Made by a program: the position numbers and the translations under genes. This document shows, piece after piece, positions 16,314-24,419 of a DNA stretch of 64,000 nt (its first letter is position 1; every line of letters starts with the position of its first letter). The DNA is from Sporolactobacillus pectinivorans (lineage in GTDB: Bacteria; Bacillota; Bacilli; Bacillales; Sporolactobacillaceae): positions 248,452 to 312,451 of the forward strand of contig NZ_NXGA01000001.1 of the NCBI RefSeq assembly GCF_002802965.1. Direction: 5' to 3'. The notes under the pieces were generated by a model. It made no database searches, was not told where the DNA came from, and saw nothing but the letters and a program-made list of their open reading frames with translations.

Positions 16314-16919
16314 CTAGATTTTCAATTGCTGGCCTACGTAAATTTTATTTGGATCTTTAATCGAGTTTAATTTTTGGAGCTCAAGTAAAGGTCGTCCAAA
16401 CCGCTCAGCCAGTTCGTCTAACGTATCCCCTTTCTTCACTATATATTGCCTGGACTGACTTTCTTTTTCAGATGGATCCCAATGATAAAGTTGATAGGTT
16501 TCGATAATACTTTCTAATTTCTGTGTATAATTCGGGTCAGTGGCGTATCCGTCTTTCTTAATGAGTGTACAGACTAAGTGATAATCCATTTCTCCAAGAA
16601 GATTACTGTACCGTTTATTTTCATGGAGGAATTTCGCATGATCCAAGGTGCTCTCTGAAAAGGAACTGTATGCCCTGAATTTGCTTAATTCTCGATAGGC
16701 ACCTTTTAGTCCATATTCACGGGTAGTTGCTGTTACAACTGGTCCATGCCATGAAGCATCTGCTTTTATACCAAACAAGTTATTTGATATTGCTGCAGAA
16801 CCCCAACCGCTCTCTAAAGCTGCTTGTGCCCCCGTAAGTGAGGGGAGTACTTTGTAATTACTCCATCCCATTTCAGCTCCTTGTTTCACAAGATTTAAAA
16901 ATGTACTTTGTTTTGTCAT
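16314..16919 (-). CDS. glucosaminidase-LysM autolysin (endolysin-like), cassette B
   Basis: About 201 residues without signal peptide. The N-terminal two thirds is a GH73-type endo-beta-N-acetylglucosaminidase (QAALESGWG with catalytic Glu, NNLFGIKA, DYHLVCTLIKKDGYATDP), the C-terminus a LysM domain (YIVKKGDTLDELAERFG ... IYVGQQLKI). ATG 16919 follows AAGGAGGTGATAG. Lack of a signal peptide means it needs the holin to reach the wall, as for phage endolysins. First gene of the operon, directly behind the LexA-controlled promoter. Confidence 0.88.
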   Translation of the reverse strand: MTKQSTFLNLVKQGAEMGWSNYKVLPSLTGAQAALESGWGSAAISNNLFGIKADASWHGPVVTATTREYGLKGAYRELSKFRAYSSFSESTLDHAKFLHENKRYSNLLGEMDYHLVCTLIKKDGYATDPNYTQKLESIIETYQLYHWDPSEKESQSRQYIVKKGDTLDELAERFGRPLLELQKLNSIKDPNKIYVGQQLKI

Positions 16920-17043
16920 TTCTATCACCTCCTTTTTTACCACCTTCTTGGGATACTCATAGCATACAACGGCTGTGGTAATTCGCTCTGTCAACTCATT
17001 GCCAAATGAGTGCCATTTATTAAAAGGAATTTATTATAGGTAC

Positions 17044-17072
17044 ATTATAAGAACATATGTTCCTTTTTGCAA
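17044..17072 (-). promoter_or_regulatory. SigA promoter with embedded LexA box, cassette B
   Basis: Minus-strand TTGCAA (-35) and TATAAT (-10) with exactly 17 nt between them; the spacer holds the perfect LexA dyad GAACATATGTTC (17051-17062). Identical in layout to 4963-4991. Predicts SOS induction of cassette B. Confidence 0.87.
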
Positions 17073-17775
17073 ATAAATAATAAATGTTCTATCTGTTGAC
17101 ACTACTCACTAATGGCTCTTATGGCCAAAGTAAGGCGTTAATAGCATCTATCATCTTAATCACTGGCTTTGCTAAAAAATCCGTTTTTTTCACTCCATGC
17201 ACTCACCCTCCGCGGGTGCTCTGCTGACGGCGGCCAGCCGAATAGGCTACCTCTACCCAAAAATAGGCTATTTAATCCCACAAAATAATTCACCTTTTTC
17301 CATTATTTGATCCATAGGCACTGGATAACACCTCCTCGTATACTTAGCACGCATCAAAAACGCGTGACATCAATGATACAGGAGGCTCTTCTAAGGCGGC
17401 AATCCAATATCGAAAGATCCTAGAACTGCAGTACCCCAGCAACACCGTCAGCGTAGTTTCGCAGCGAACACAGGTAGCTATTCGGTCGATTCTGTTCACA
17501 TTTCTTTACTGGAGACATATCTGGCATGATGCCATAGTCAACCGCCCCGTTGAAGAGGGAGAACAGAATCAGTTGGATCAATGAATGTTGTCTTTAATCG
17601 ATTCACAAATGGTAATGGACATAAGAAGCAATTGTTTCCAGACTAATCTATCGTGCGTATGATTTATCAAATAATACCAGGTCTGATAGTATAATGATGT
17701 TAAACTATCACCCTTACTAGTCTACAAATACACAATAAATGACTTATATACAGGCACCACAAGGAGGTAATCGTA
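17073..17775. other. 703-base stretch without a supported gene
   Basis: Contains only short broken frames. Observed: a minus-strand frame of about 27 codons around 17115-17200 (HGVKKTDFLAK...), and a 10-bp inverted repeat GATTCTGTTC / GAACAGAATC (about 17497-17506 and 17562-17571) enclosing about 55 bases. It looks like a decayed region at the edge of the duplicated cassette. Confidence 0.45.
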
Positions 17776-18651
17776 TTGATCAAATTTGTTGAAACTAAAT
17801 TGCTAAAAATTGGTTATGAGGAATCCGGGCCTGCTAATGGTCGTCCGTTACTGCTCATTCATGGTTGGCCAGACAGCTACCATACTTGGGATAAACTACT
17901 TCCGTCTCTTCACCAGGCAGGGTTTCATACGTATGCTGTTTCTTTAAGAGGTTTTGGCCCCACCCAATTTCTTAACAAGCAAACGCCGAGAACAGGAAGC
18001 TTTTCGGCCTTAGCTCAGGATATCCTTGATTTTACTGACAAATTAGGTCTTGCACAATTTGCAGTCATTGGGCACGACTGGGGTGCGCGCACAGCTTATA
18101 CACTTTCCTGTCTGAAAGGAACGAAAAAAATATCTCATGAAGTCGTTTTATCTGTTGGTTGGGGAGATGCAGGACGGCTCTCTTTAAAGCAAACTCAGAA
18201 TTACTGGTACCACTGGTATATGGCAACAAATATGGGAGAAAAACTTGTCCGTGAACAAACATATGAGTTCACAAGATATATCTGGAACATTTGGAATCCG
18301 GGATTTACGATTAGTGATCAGGTGTTTAATGAAGCAGCTATTGCATTCACAAATCCAGATTGGGCTTCAGTCACACTGCACTCCTATCGTGTGCGCTGGG
18401 GATTCGCTGAGCCTGATCCTGCTTATGCGGATATTGACAATAGAATCAAAGCCGCCCCTGAAATCGATGTTCCCACACTTCTTATTCACGGCGCCAGCGA
18501 TTCATGTAATGATCCATCAACCTCAGAAGGAACCGAAAACTTGTTTACAAATAGATTTAAGAGAATTTTGCTGCCCAATGTAGGTCATTTTCCGCAACGA
18601 CAAGAACCGGAAAAGGTCGCTGAAGCAGCGATTAACTGGTTAAACTCATGA
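17776..18651 (+). CDS. alpha/beta hydrolase, epoxide-hydrolase type
   Basis: A 291-residue alpha/beta-hydrolase. Visible: oxyanion-loop HGWPDSYHTWD, nucleophile elbow GHDWGA (Asp nucleophile, as in epoxide hydrolases and haloalkane dehalogenases), a cap domain at about 135-210 with YW/W-rich helices, and the catalytic His in NVGHFPQRQEP near the end. Start is TTG 17776, chosen because AAGGAGG lies 8 nt upstream. Cytoplasmic; substrate unknown. A broken isochorismatase-family gene follows. Confidence 0.83.
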   Translation: MIKFVETKLLKIGYEESGPANGRPLLLIHGWPDSYHTWDKLLPSLHQAGFHTYAVSLRGFGPTQFLNKQTPRTGSFSALAQDILDFTDKLGLAQFAVIGHDWGARTAYTLSCLKGTKKISHEVVLSVGWGDAGRLSLKQTQNYWYHWYMATNMGEKLVREQTYEFTRYIWNIWNPGFTISDQVFNEAAIAFTNPDWASVTLHSYRVRWGFAEPDPAYADIDNRIKAAPEIDVPTLLIHGASDSCNDPSTSEGTENLFTNRFKRILLPNVGHFPQRQEPEKVAEAAINWLNS

Positions 18652-18685
18652 TCAACTTATAATAACGGATCTCGTAGGACAATGA

Positions 18686-19105
18686 ATGCAATTCTGGGGC
18701 AAATCACAAAGAACAGAGAAGGAGAGAAAAACTGGAAGAAGGACTATAAGGCCGTTGCCCATATGGCACAATCATAAACCTCCAGATGATGCAAAAGAAG
18801 CTCTTATCTTAATGGCTGTAGCTTTTGTAGACGACCGATATTTTATCAAATATCATCCTGATGCTTTTTATGAAACAGGGCTTGAAGCGTATTTAAAGAC
18901 CCACAACCTTTCCTCTATTGAAATTTGTGGCGCCCAGACTCAGCTGTGTATTGGTACCACTATTCGGATAGCTTTTCATCTCGGATTCAGCGTGACCATC
19001 CTAAATAACGGATTCTCAACCTTTGATTCAGATCACTTAACCGCTGAGCAGATCAATGCGCATCATTTATCGATATGGCGCAACGTGTTCGCCAAGATCA
19101 TCTGA
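18686..19105 (+). pseudogene. N-terminally truncated isochorismatase-family hydrolase
   Basis: The C-terminal half matches cysteine hydrolases of the isochorismatase family: HPDAFYETGLEAYLKTH, SIEICGAQTQLCIGTTIRIA (with the catalytic Cys in QLCIG), HLGFSVTILNNGFSTFDSD. The N-terminal half with the catalytic Asp is missing and is replaced by unrelated basic sequence, so the gene is probably non-functional. Confidence 0.7.
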
Positions 19106-19207
19106 TGATTTTACAGAAAGGCTCGTAACTTTTGTGTTGCGAGCTTTTTGTGTGGCCTAAAATTAATAATCAGTCTGCTGAAGAATAGCCGGCAAAGCAA
19201 TGTCCGA

Positions 19208-19257
19208 AATAATGTGCAATAATTTGCATGCATATTTGTTCCTTTTTTTGCACATAT
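19208..19257. promoter_or_regulatory. inverted repeat, possible operator of the Phd-like module
   Basis: AATAATGTGCAA (19208-19219) and TTGCACATATTA (19246-19257) form a near-perfect inverted repeat around the likely -35 region; a TATAAT follows at about 19284. It precedes the antitoxin gene and fits an autoregulatory site. Confidence 0.4.
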
Positions 19258-19332
19258 TATATAGTAAATAACACACTAAGACTGTATAATATTAGTGTCA
19301 AGGAGTTGTTGACTACGAAAGGGGAATTTAAA

Positions 19333-19695
19333 ATGCCAACAAAGTCACTTGAAAAAAGGGAAACTATGCCTGCAAAGGATCTTCGTTCTTTATCACAAAA
19401 AAATTTATTGGATAAATTAAACCAAAATGAAAAATTAGCGATAATCATGAACGATGATATTAAGGCCGCCTTATTAAGCTGGGATAAATATGAGCAAATG
19501 GTCGATCGTATTGAATTTTTAAATGCACAAGTGGAAGAATTACAAAGTGATAGAGAAGATTATCAGCTTAATGAACGATATGGAGAAGCAGCTACCAAAG
19601 CAGAAGAAAACACAGCTGCCTCCTATGGAATTCAAGAAATAGAGAACACTTTTTTTAAGGGTTCCAGGCAAAGAGAAACTAATAAAAGGGAATAA
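19333..19695 (+). CDS. Phd/YefM-like antitoxin
   Basis: About 120 residues. The N-terminal 60 residues look like a Phd/YefM fold (MPAKDLRSLSQ, KLNQNEKLAIIMNDDIKAALLSWDKYEQM). A heptad-rich acidic helix follows (about 60-95), then an extended polar tail longer than in typical antitoxins. ATG 19333 follows AAGGGG. It is followed at once by a second gene on the same strand in the order antitoxin-toxin. Confidence 0.68.
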   Translation: MPTKSLEKRETMPAKDLRSLSQKNLLDKLNQNEKLAIIMNDDIKAALLSWDKYEQMVDRIEFLNAQVEELQSDREDYQLNERYGEAATKAEENTAASYGIQEIENTFFKGSRQRETNKRE

Positions 19696-19700
19696 TGACC

Positions 19701-20117
19701 ATGAATTATACGCAAAAATTTGATTCCTTATTTGTTAATGATCTTAAATTCATTCAAGATAATGAATTAATTGCCCCACAAGATTGGGGCTTTTTTGATG
19801 AACAGTTTCATAACGAGTTGAAGGCACTAGACAGTAACTGGAAGGAATTAAGCAGACCAACGAAATATGGATTATTGGAAGAGTACGGTTATAGAAAAAG
19901 ATATATGCATTCCATTCCAGAAAAAGAGAAAAAGAAAAGAAATTGGACGGGACAAAAAGCAAAATCGGATTTAAGAATTGTGTTCAAAGTATGGGAAAAA
20001 GAAAAAGTTATCTATTATTTAGGAATTGGTAAGAGAATTAAAGGTTTGCCTAAAGACTCTCGGGACGTATGGGCAAGAATACAGCATAGGCCTATTCCAG
20101 AGAATGAGATCAACTAA
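19701..20117 (+). CDS. putative toxin partner of the Phd-like antitoxin
   Basis: About 138 residues, basic, with KSDLRIVFKVWEKEKVIYYL (beta-strand pair like RelE/ParE or Gp49-type toxins) and a C-terminal GIGKRI-LP segment. I do not recognise a precise family. Toxin role is inferred from gene order and spacing: the ATG lies 6 bp after the antitoxin stop. Alternative start ATG at 19695. Confidence 0.5.
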   Translation: MNYTQKFDSLFVNDLKFIQDNELIAPQDWGFFDEQFHNELKALDSNWKELSRPTKYGLLEEYGYRKRYMHSIPEKEKKKRNWTGQKAKSDLRIVFKVWEKEKVIYYLGIGKRIKGLPKDSRDVWARIQHRPIPENEIN

Positions 20118-20268
20118 TCTAAACGGCTCGGGCAGCATCACTAATTTCCAGGTTTTAAAAAATAAGGCCGAGCGAACATTGGTAACAATAACCAAAAGAA
20201 AGAAGAAGATCCGAAATTGCTGATCTTCTTTCTACCTTGTATAAGCTATTGGCATATGGGAGAACTAT

Positions 20269-21121
20269 CTAGCGACTTTTCTTTTCAACCAAACCAAGTT
20301 GGCACCTCAAAGCGAACGCGACACCATCTTCATCATTCGATCTTGTGATATATGTGCTTATCTTTTTTAAATCCGATGGCGCGTTCATCATCACAACTTT
20401 TGTATGTGCTATTTGAAACATCGACAGATCATTTAGGTTGTCGCCGATGACTATGATATCCTCTCGGTGAATATGATACTGATTAGCTAATGTGAGCACC
20501 CCTACCCCCTTATCAATCTTCGGTGAGATGAATTCAATGACAGGAGAACTTGAAGAGGTTAATCGGACTGAGCTATCACTTGCGAAATGTGTCATTGCCT
20601 GTAAAAGCAGATCCGAGTTATAAGAGAAGGTCAATATTTTATAGATTGGCGTTGGACGATCAAGCAAAGTTTTAAGATCGTTAAGCGGACTGATCCCTGC
20701 TTGCGCAAACTGATTTAACGCTTTTTGCCAAAGGGTATTCTCATCCATGTTCGGAGTCTTTTTCTTTAATTGTTCAAGTTCACTTTTTAATTCTTGTTCT
20801 CCATAAGAGGGTATTAATAATTGTTTATCCGTGGTGATTTCAAAATACATATGCTGTTCTAGAAGATAATCAATTATTTTCTTTGCAGTCTGTCGATCCA
20901 AAACTGTTTCACCGATGAGAGAGCCTTCCTGAGAATGTATCGTTGCACCGTTTGAAGCAATCACAGGAAGTGTCAATCGGCTTTGCAACAGTGATCGAAC
21001 ACCGAAATACGTACGTCCAGTCGCAATGGCAACAATATGGTGATTTTCCATAACCTGACGAATCGCTTGAATGTTGTTCGAACTGATTGTGCCTTGACTA
21101 TTTAATAAAGTTCCGTCTAAA
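20269..21121 (-). pseudogene. Cof-type HAD phosphatase, 5' end removed at an IS boundary
   Basis: A HAD hydrolase of the Cof/YbjI type: motif II region (IATGRTYFGVRSLL), a cap domain, and motif III/IV (K in PKIDKGVGVLTLANQ, IVIGDNLNDLSMF). The reading frame runs back into DGTLLNSQ at 21120, exactly the second half of the DxDGT motif, and is cut at the CTAAA boundary of the IS200-like element; the first dozen residues including the nucleophile Asp are gone. An internal ATG at 21051 could start a shorter protein, but it would lack the catalytic site. Confidence 0.82.
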
Positions 21122-21239
21122 CGACCACCTACTAAAGCAGGTGGGTTCAGACATAAATGTCTGCGACTTAAAGTCGCCCTTCAAGACTGAAGTCTTCTGA
21201 AAGCTCTTATGCTCAATGCACACTGAATTCTGACTGAAC

Positions 21240-21671
21240 TCAGTCGTCAATCTTGAAAATGTCGTCCTTGACTTTATTTGACTGGTTCGCAATATAATTT
21301 CGGATGGTTTCTTCCGTCACGCTGCCGACCGTCGCACAGAAATAACCTCTGGACCATAAGTGCTGGCCCCAATACCGTTTTTTCAGTTCTGAAAACTCAT
21401 CCTGCAGCAATCTAGATGAGCGTCCTTTCAGATACTGCATGATTTTACTCGGTGCAAGGCTGGGTGGACAAGAGATCAGCAGATGGATATGCTCTTTTCC
21501 TACGCTTCCCTGAAAAATGGTGACCCCTCGGGTTTCACATCCTTGTCGGATCAGTTCACGCAACCGAACTGCGACCTGACCCCGTAGCACCTGATACCGA
21601 TATTGGGTCACCCAGATCACATGATACTTGATATCGTAGATTGCATGACCGCTTTTCTGATAGCCGTCCAT
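21240..21671 (-). CDS. tnpA: IS200-type Y1 transposase, copy 1
   Basis: A 143-residue transposase with the HUH motif (GKEHIHLLIS) and the catalytic Tyr in NYIANQ near the C-terminus. Y1 transposases cut and rejoin single-stranded DNA at the element's folded ends. ATG 21671 is chosen because GAGGTG lies 6 nt upstream; an in-frame upstream start (21701) would run through the hairpin. I count ten residue differences from copy 2. Confidence 0.92.
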   Translation of the reverse strand: MDGYQKSGHAIYDIKYHVIWVTQYRYQVLRGQVAVRLRELIRQGCETRGVTIFQGSVGKEHIHLLISCPPSLAPSKIMQYLKGRSSRLLQDEFSELKKRYWGQHLWSRGYFCATVGSVTEETIRNYIANQSNKVKDDIFKIDD

Positions 21672-21699
21672 ACTTTTCACCTCTGTCAAAAGTATGGAC
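21666..21699 (-). promoter_or_regulatory. hairpin sequestering the tnpA start, copy 1
   Basis: GTCCATACTTTT and AAAAGTATGGAC form a perfect 12-bp stem with the ribosome binding site in the 10-nt loop and the ATG in the stem. IS200 elements limit transposase translation in this way. The same structure is present at 28691-28725. Confidence 0.75.
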
Positions 21700-21752
21700 A
21701 CGAATAGATGATACCGTCTAAAGACGGTGGGTTTAGACCCCGCTTTTGTAAG

Positions 21753-22075
21753 CTAAATAGCACACTGCTGAGGCAATGTCATCAGGCTGACCGACACTTC
21801 CAGCTGGTATTTGTGCGATCACCTAATTCAATCGCTTATCCGTTAACTGACCACCCAAAAAATTCGTCCCGATATTGAGTCCCGGTGCAATAGCGTTGAC
21901 AGTAATCCAATCCTTGCTCAGTTCACGTACAGACGCAAATGTTAGTCGTCCGTTTAAGCCGGACTTTGTAGCCGAATAAGCAAGGCCACCTGCCCTGCTC
22001 CCGCCAGTGTCGAAGGACTTTTAAAAGCGATGAAACAACTTTATCCGAAACTTGATGATTGAACCATCTCCCTTT
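21753..22075 (-). pseudogene. degenerate short-chain dehydrogenase, 3' end cut at IS boundary
   Basis: Reading on the minus strand one finds GGSII-like, SPSTLAGAG, then after a frameshift GLAYSATKSGL (catalytic Tyr and Lys), VNAIAPGLN, an in-frame TAG, and PDDIASAVCYL at the IS boundary. All are SDR landmarks. The N-terminal Rossmann part is missing and the C-terminus is removed at CTAAA next to IS copy 1. Confidence 0.72.
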
Positions 22076-22175
22076 TCACGATTCCCGGACCGCCAAAGGC
22101 AATATGCAAGCTTTCATCTCCGAAAATCGTTATCATAGAAATAGAATAAACATTTTTAAAATGGAGGGATTTTAA

Positions 22176-22745
22176 ATGTACGACATAGTCATCGTTGGCG
22201 GTGGACCAGCCGGTCAGAGTGCCGCCATCTTCACAAGCAAAGCGGGACTGAAAACACTGGTTATCGATAATGAAAAAGGGCTGACGCAGCGCGCGCTTCT
22301 CAAAAATCACTACGGTATCGAAGAGATCAGTGGAACAGCGCTGGTCGAAACGGGGAGAAAACAGGCAGAGCGTTTCGGAACCGAATTTGTTAAAGCCCAA
22401 GTGACAAATGTCCACAAAAATGGCGAAGCTTTTGACATTCAAACAGAAGACGGTGCCTCCTACTCCGCCAGTCAAGTGATTCTGGCGACCGGCTCGAACG
22501 CAAAGCTTGCACAGACAATCGGTTTGAAGACAAAAGACGGTCGTGAAAAGTTTGTCAAAACCGTGATTGAGGCGGATGAGTCCGGCCACACGAACATTGA
22601 CGGCATCTGGGCTGCCGGTGTTGCCGCCGGGGTCAGCGTTCACACGATTATCACAAGCGGAGACGGAGCGCAAAAAGCCATTAACCTGATCAGCGAACTG
22701 AAAGGCGAACGCTACGTAGATCATGACAAACTGCCGGCGGTCTGA
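22176..22745 (+). CDS. short FAD-dependent oxidoreductase (TrxB-like)
   Basis: 189 residues: an N-terminal FAD-binding GGGPAGQSAA, a second strand ending LVIDNEKG, ILATGSNAKL, and the C-terminal FAD motif (GIWAAGVAAGVSVHTIITSGDGAQKA in part). It is like thioredoxin reductase but lacks both the NADPH domain and a CxxC. Similar short flavoproteins occur in Bacilli; substrate unknown. ATG follows GGAGGG. A clear terminator follows. Confidence 0.8.
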   Translation: MYDIVIVGGGPAGQSAAIFTSKAGLKTLVIDNEKGLTQRALLKNHYGIEEISGTALVETGRKQAERFGTEFVKAQVTNVHKNGEAFDIQTEDGASYSASQVILATGSNAKLAQTIGLKTKDGREKFVKTVIEADESGHTNIDGIWAAGVAAGVSVHTIITSGDGAQKAINLISELKGERYVDHDKLPAV

Positions 22746-22786
22746 AACCTGAATTCAGCTGAATAACACGTTTTTCTGCATCATTC

Positions 22787-22818
22787 AAAACAAGGCACAT
22801 TTTTCGGTGCCTTGTTTT
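22787..22818 (+). terminator. terminator of the flavoprotein gene
   Basis: AAAACAAGGCAC / GTGCCTTGTTTT, a perfect 12-bp stem with an 8-nt loop ending in TTTT. Confidence 0.88.
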
Positions 22819-22989
22819 GCTATATTTAAGGACTTCAATTCAGTGAATCGATTGCAACAGGGAAAATGTACAATCCTTCGCCCTGTTTGCCGGTTTTATA
22901 CGCCCATTATTTCCCATGCAGTATTAATCTGTAACAGTATATTGACTGTCATAGTAATACGACATATAATGCTACTGTGAGGTGATGAT

Positions 22990-23319
22990 ATGGTGACGAA
23001 CAAACTCACATCCGACCAGCTGCGCGGGCATGCCGATACGATGATTTTACGGCTTTTATCCGAAGCAGATCACTACGGCTACGAAATTGTCAAACTGATT
23101 GCCGAGCACTCGGGTGGCGAATATGAATTAAAGGAGGCAACGATGTACTCCAGCGTCCGGAGACTTGAGGCAGACAATGATATCGAGTGGTACTGGGGTG
23201 ATGAATCCCAGGGCGGACGGCGTAAGTATTTTCGGATCACCACTAAGGGTAAAGCCACTTATGCCAGCAACAAAAGTAATTGGGAGTACACCAAACGCAT
23301 TCTTGATAAATTACTGTAA
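22990..23319 (+). CDS. PadR-family regulator
   Basis: 109 residues, a short (PadR-s1) winged-helix repressor: ILRLLSEADHYGYEIVKLI, recognition helix ATMYSSVRRLE, wing GGRRKYFRIT. It is 14 bp upstream of a gene whose product starts with a HAAS-type domain, the usual PadR partner, so the two probably form a signalling pair. ATG 22990 follows GAGGTGAT. Confidence 0.88.
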   Translation: MVTNKLTSDQLRGHADTMILRLLSEADHYGYEIVKLIAEHSGGEYELKEATMYSSVRRLEADNDIEWYWGDESQGGRRKYFRITTKGKATYASNKSNWEYTKRILDKLL

Positions 23320-23332
23320 GGAGGTTTCAGCC

Positions 23333-24199
23333 ATGAATGACAAATTAAGCCGGTATTTGAACGAAGTTTTTTCCCCTTATGACAGCGTAAAAAGTGTTGC
23401 CGATTTAAAAGCCGATCTGCTCTCCGATTTGCAGGAGCAGTATCGTGAACTAAAAACCGAGGGAAAAGATGATGAAACAGCCTTCCAGATGACGATCGAC
23501 AGCATCGGCGACATTGAAGGAACCGTACAGGAAGTGGCTGACCTTTCCCACTCTCTTGAGCGGCAGGCTGTGATCCATTTCAATGCAAGCAACCTGCCGA
23601 AGAGTGACTTTGCAGATGTCATCGCACATCAAAGAAATTTTAAAGCAAGCGCGCTGCGCGGGTCCGACTTTTCCGGTGCAGACTTAACCGGCAGCTCATT
23701 CGTCAGCAGTGATGTGCGTGAAGCCAATTTCGACGGTACGAACCTGACTGACTGCAAATTATGCGCCATAGACCTCCGGGATGCAAGCTTCCGTCGATCT
23801 GTACTTGTCCGCACCAACATCAGTAAGTCGGATCTGACGGGAACAAAATTCATTGATATCCGATTTACAGATGTCACTCTGACGATGACCGATCTTCGAA
23901 AAACTGTTCTGGAACGGTGTATCTTTAACGGCGTGGATTTCAAATATTCCGACCTGCGGGGACTGTGCCTTGACGGTCAGACTTTTATCGATGTCACGTT
24001 TGACAAAGCGGCGTTGAACGACGTTTCTTTTAAGGACGCAACACTCAGAAATGTGTCTTTCCGTGCAACGCATGCCTTGACGAATAAATATTACCGTGCC
24101 ATCAAAACCATCTGCTTTGACGGAGCTATGATGGATAAGTTGACTTATGCCGCACTCAAGGGCATGAAGGCTGATTTATCAAAGGTCACTATTATTTAA
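23333..24199 (+). CDS. HAAS domain fused to pentapeptide-repeat protein
   Basis: 288 residues. Residues 1-90 are a HAAS/DUF1700-type N-terminus (LSRYLNEVF, DLKADLLSDLQEQY, DDETAFQMTIDSIGDI), the partner domain of PadR repressors. Residues about 98-260 are pentapeptide repeats of A(D/N)LXX type (ALRGSDFSGADLTGSSF...). No membrane helix is present, unlike most HAAS proteins. Start at ATG 23333 after AAGGAGG. Pentapeptide proteins can mimic DNA or act as scaffolds; role here unknown. Confidence 0.82.
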   Translation: MNDKLSRYLNEVFSPYDSVKSVADLKADLLSDLQEQYRELKTEGKDDETAFQMTIDSIGDIEGTVQEVADLSHSLERQAVIHFNASNLPKSDFADVIAHQRNFKASALRGSDFSGADLTGSSFVSSDVREANFDGTNLTDCKLCAIDLRDASFRRSVLVRTNISKSDLTGTKFIDIRFTDVTLTMTDLRKTVLERCIFNGVDFKYSDLRGLCLDGQTFIDVTFDKAALNDVSFKDATLRNVSFRATHALTNKYYRAIKTICFDGAMMDKLTYAALKGMKADLSKVTII

Positions 24200-24210
24200 G
24201 ATCATACAGG

Positions 24211-24248
24211 AAATAGCCCTCCAGATTGATGCTTCATTACGGCTATTC
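24211..24248 (+). terminator. weak hairpin after the pentapeptide gene
   Basis: AATAGCC and GGCTATT form a 7-bp stem with a long loop, followed by CATTTTTAAT. Possible terminator; the 24249-24419 stretch that follows has no gene. Confidence 0.4.
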
Positions 24249-24419
24249 ATTTTTAATAATTTGGCAAAAACAACTAAGAGTAGATAGAAAATCAACTGAT
24301 AGATGACATAATTCAACGATTACTCCATTCTATTGATACCTGTTTGACGCGATAATGAATACAGCATTTCGAATAACGAACATTTAGTTCAACTTCATAA
24401 TGAGAGGCGGGTATCAAAA

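Larger units (their letters stand above)
21117..21757 (-). mobile_element. IS200/IS605-family element, copy 1
   Basis: About 636 bp, flanked by CTAAA at both ends (21117-21121 and 21753-21757), one of which belongs to the element. It has one Y1 transposase gene and subterminal hairpins with TAAA loops: CCACCTAC-TAAA-GCAGGTGG near 21125 and CCGTC-TAAA-GACGG near 21713. No target duplication, as expected for single-strand transposition. Second copy at 28141-28796. Confidence 0.9.

Noticed and set aside
1237..17072. Complete prophage covering both cassettes
   Set aside because: No head, tail, terminase or integrase genes in 1-17 kb; genes between the cassettes are ordinary metabolic or transport genes.
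17490..17580. 10-bp inverted repeat GATTCTGTTC / GAACAGAATC in a gene-free region as a mobile element
   Set aside because: No transposase, no flanking duplication and only about 55 bases inside; may be chance or an unrelated RNA hairpin.
19220..19245. LexA box upstream of the Phd-like gene, because of the similar string TTTGTTCCTTTTTTTGCA
   Set aside because: Only the GTTC half is present; the GAAC half is missing, so it does not meet the dyad rule.
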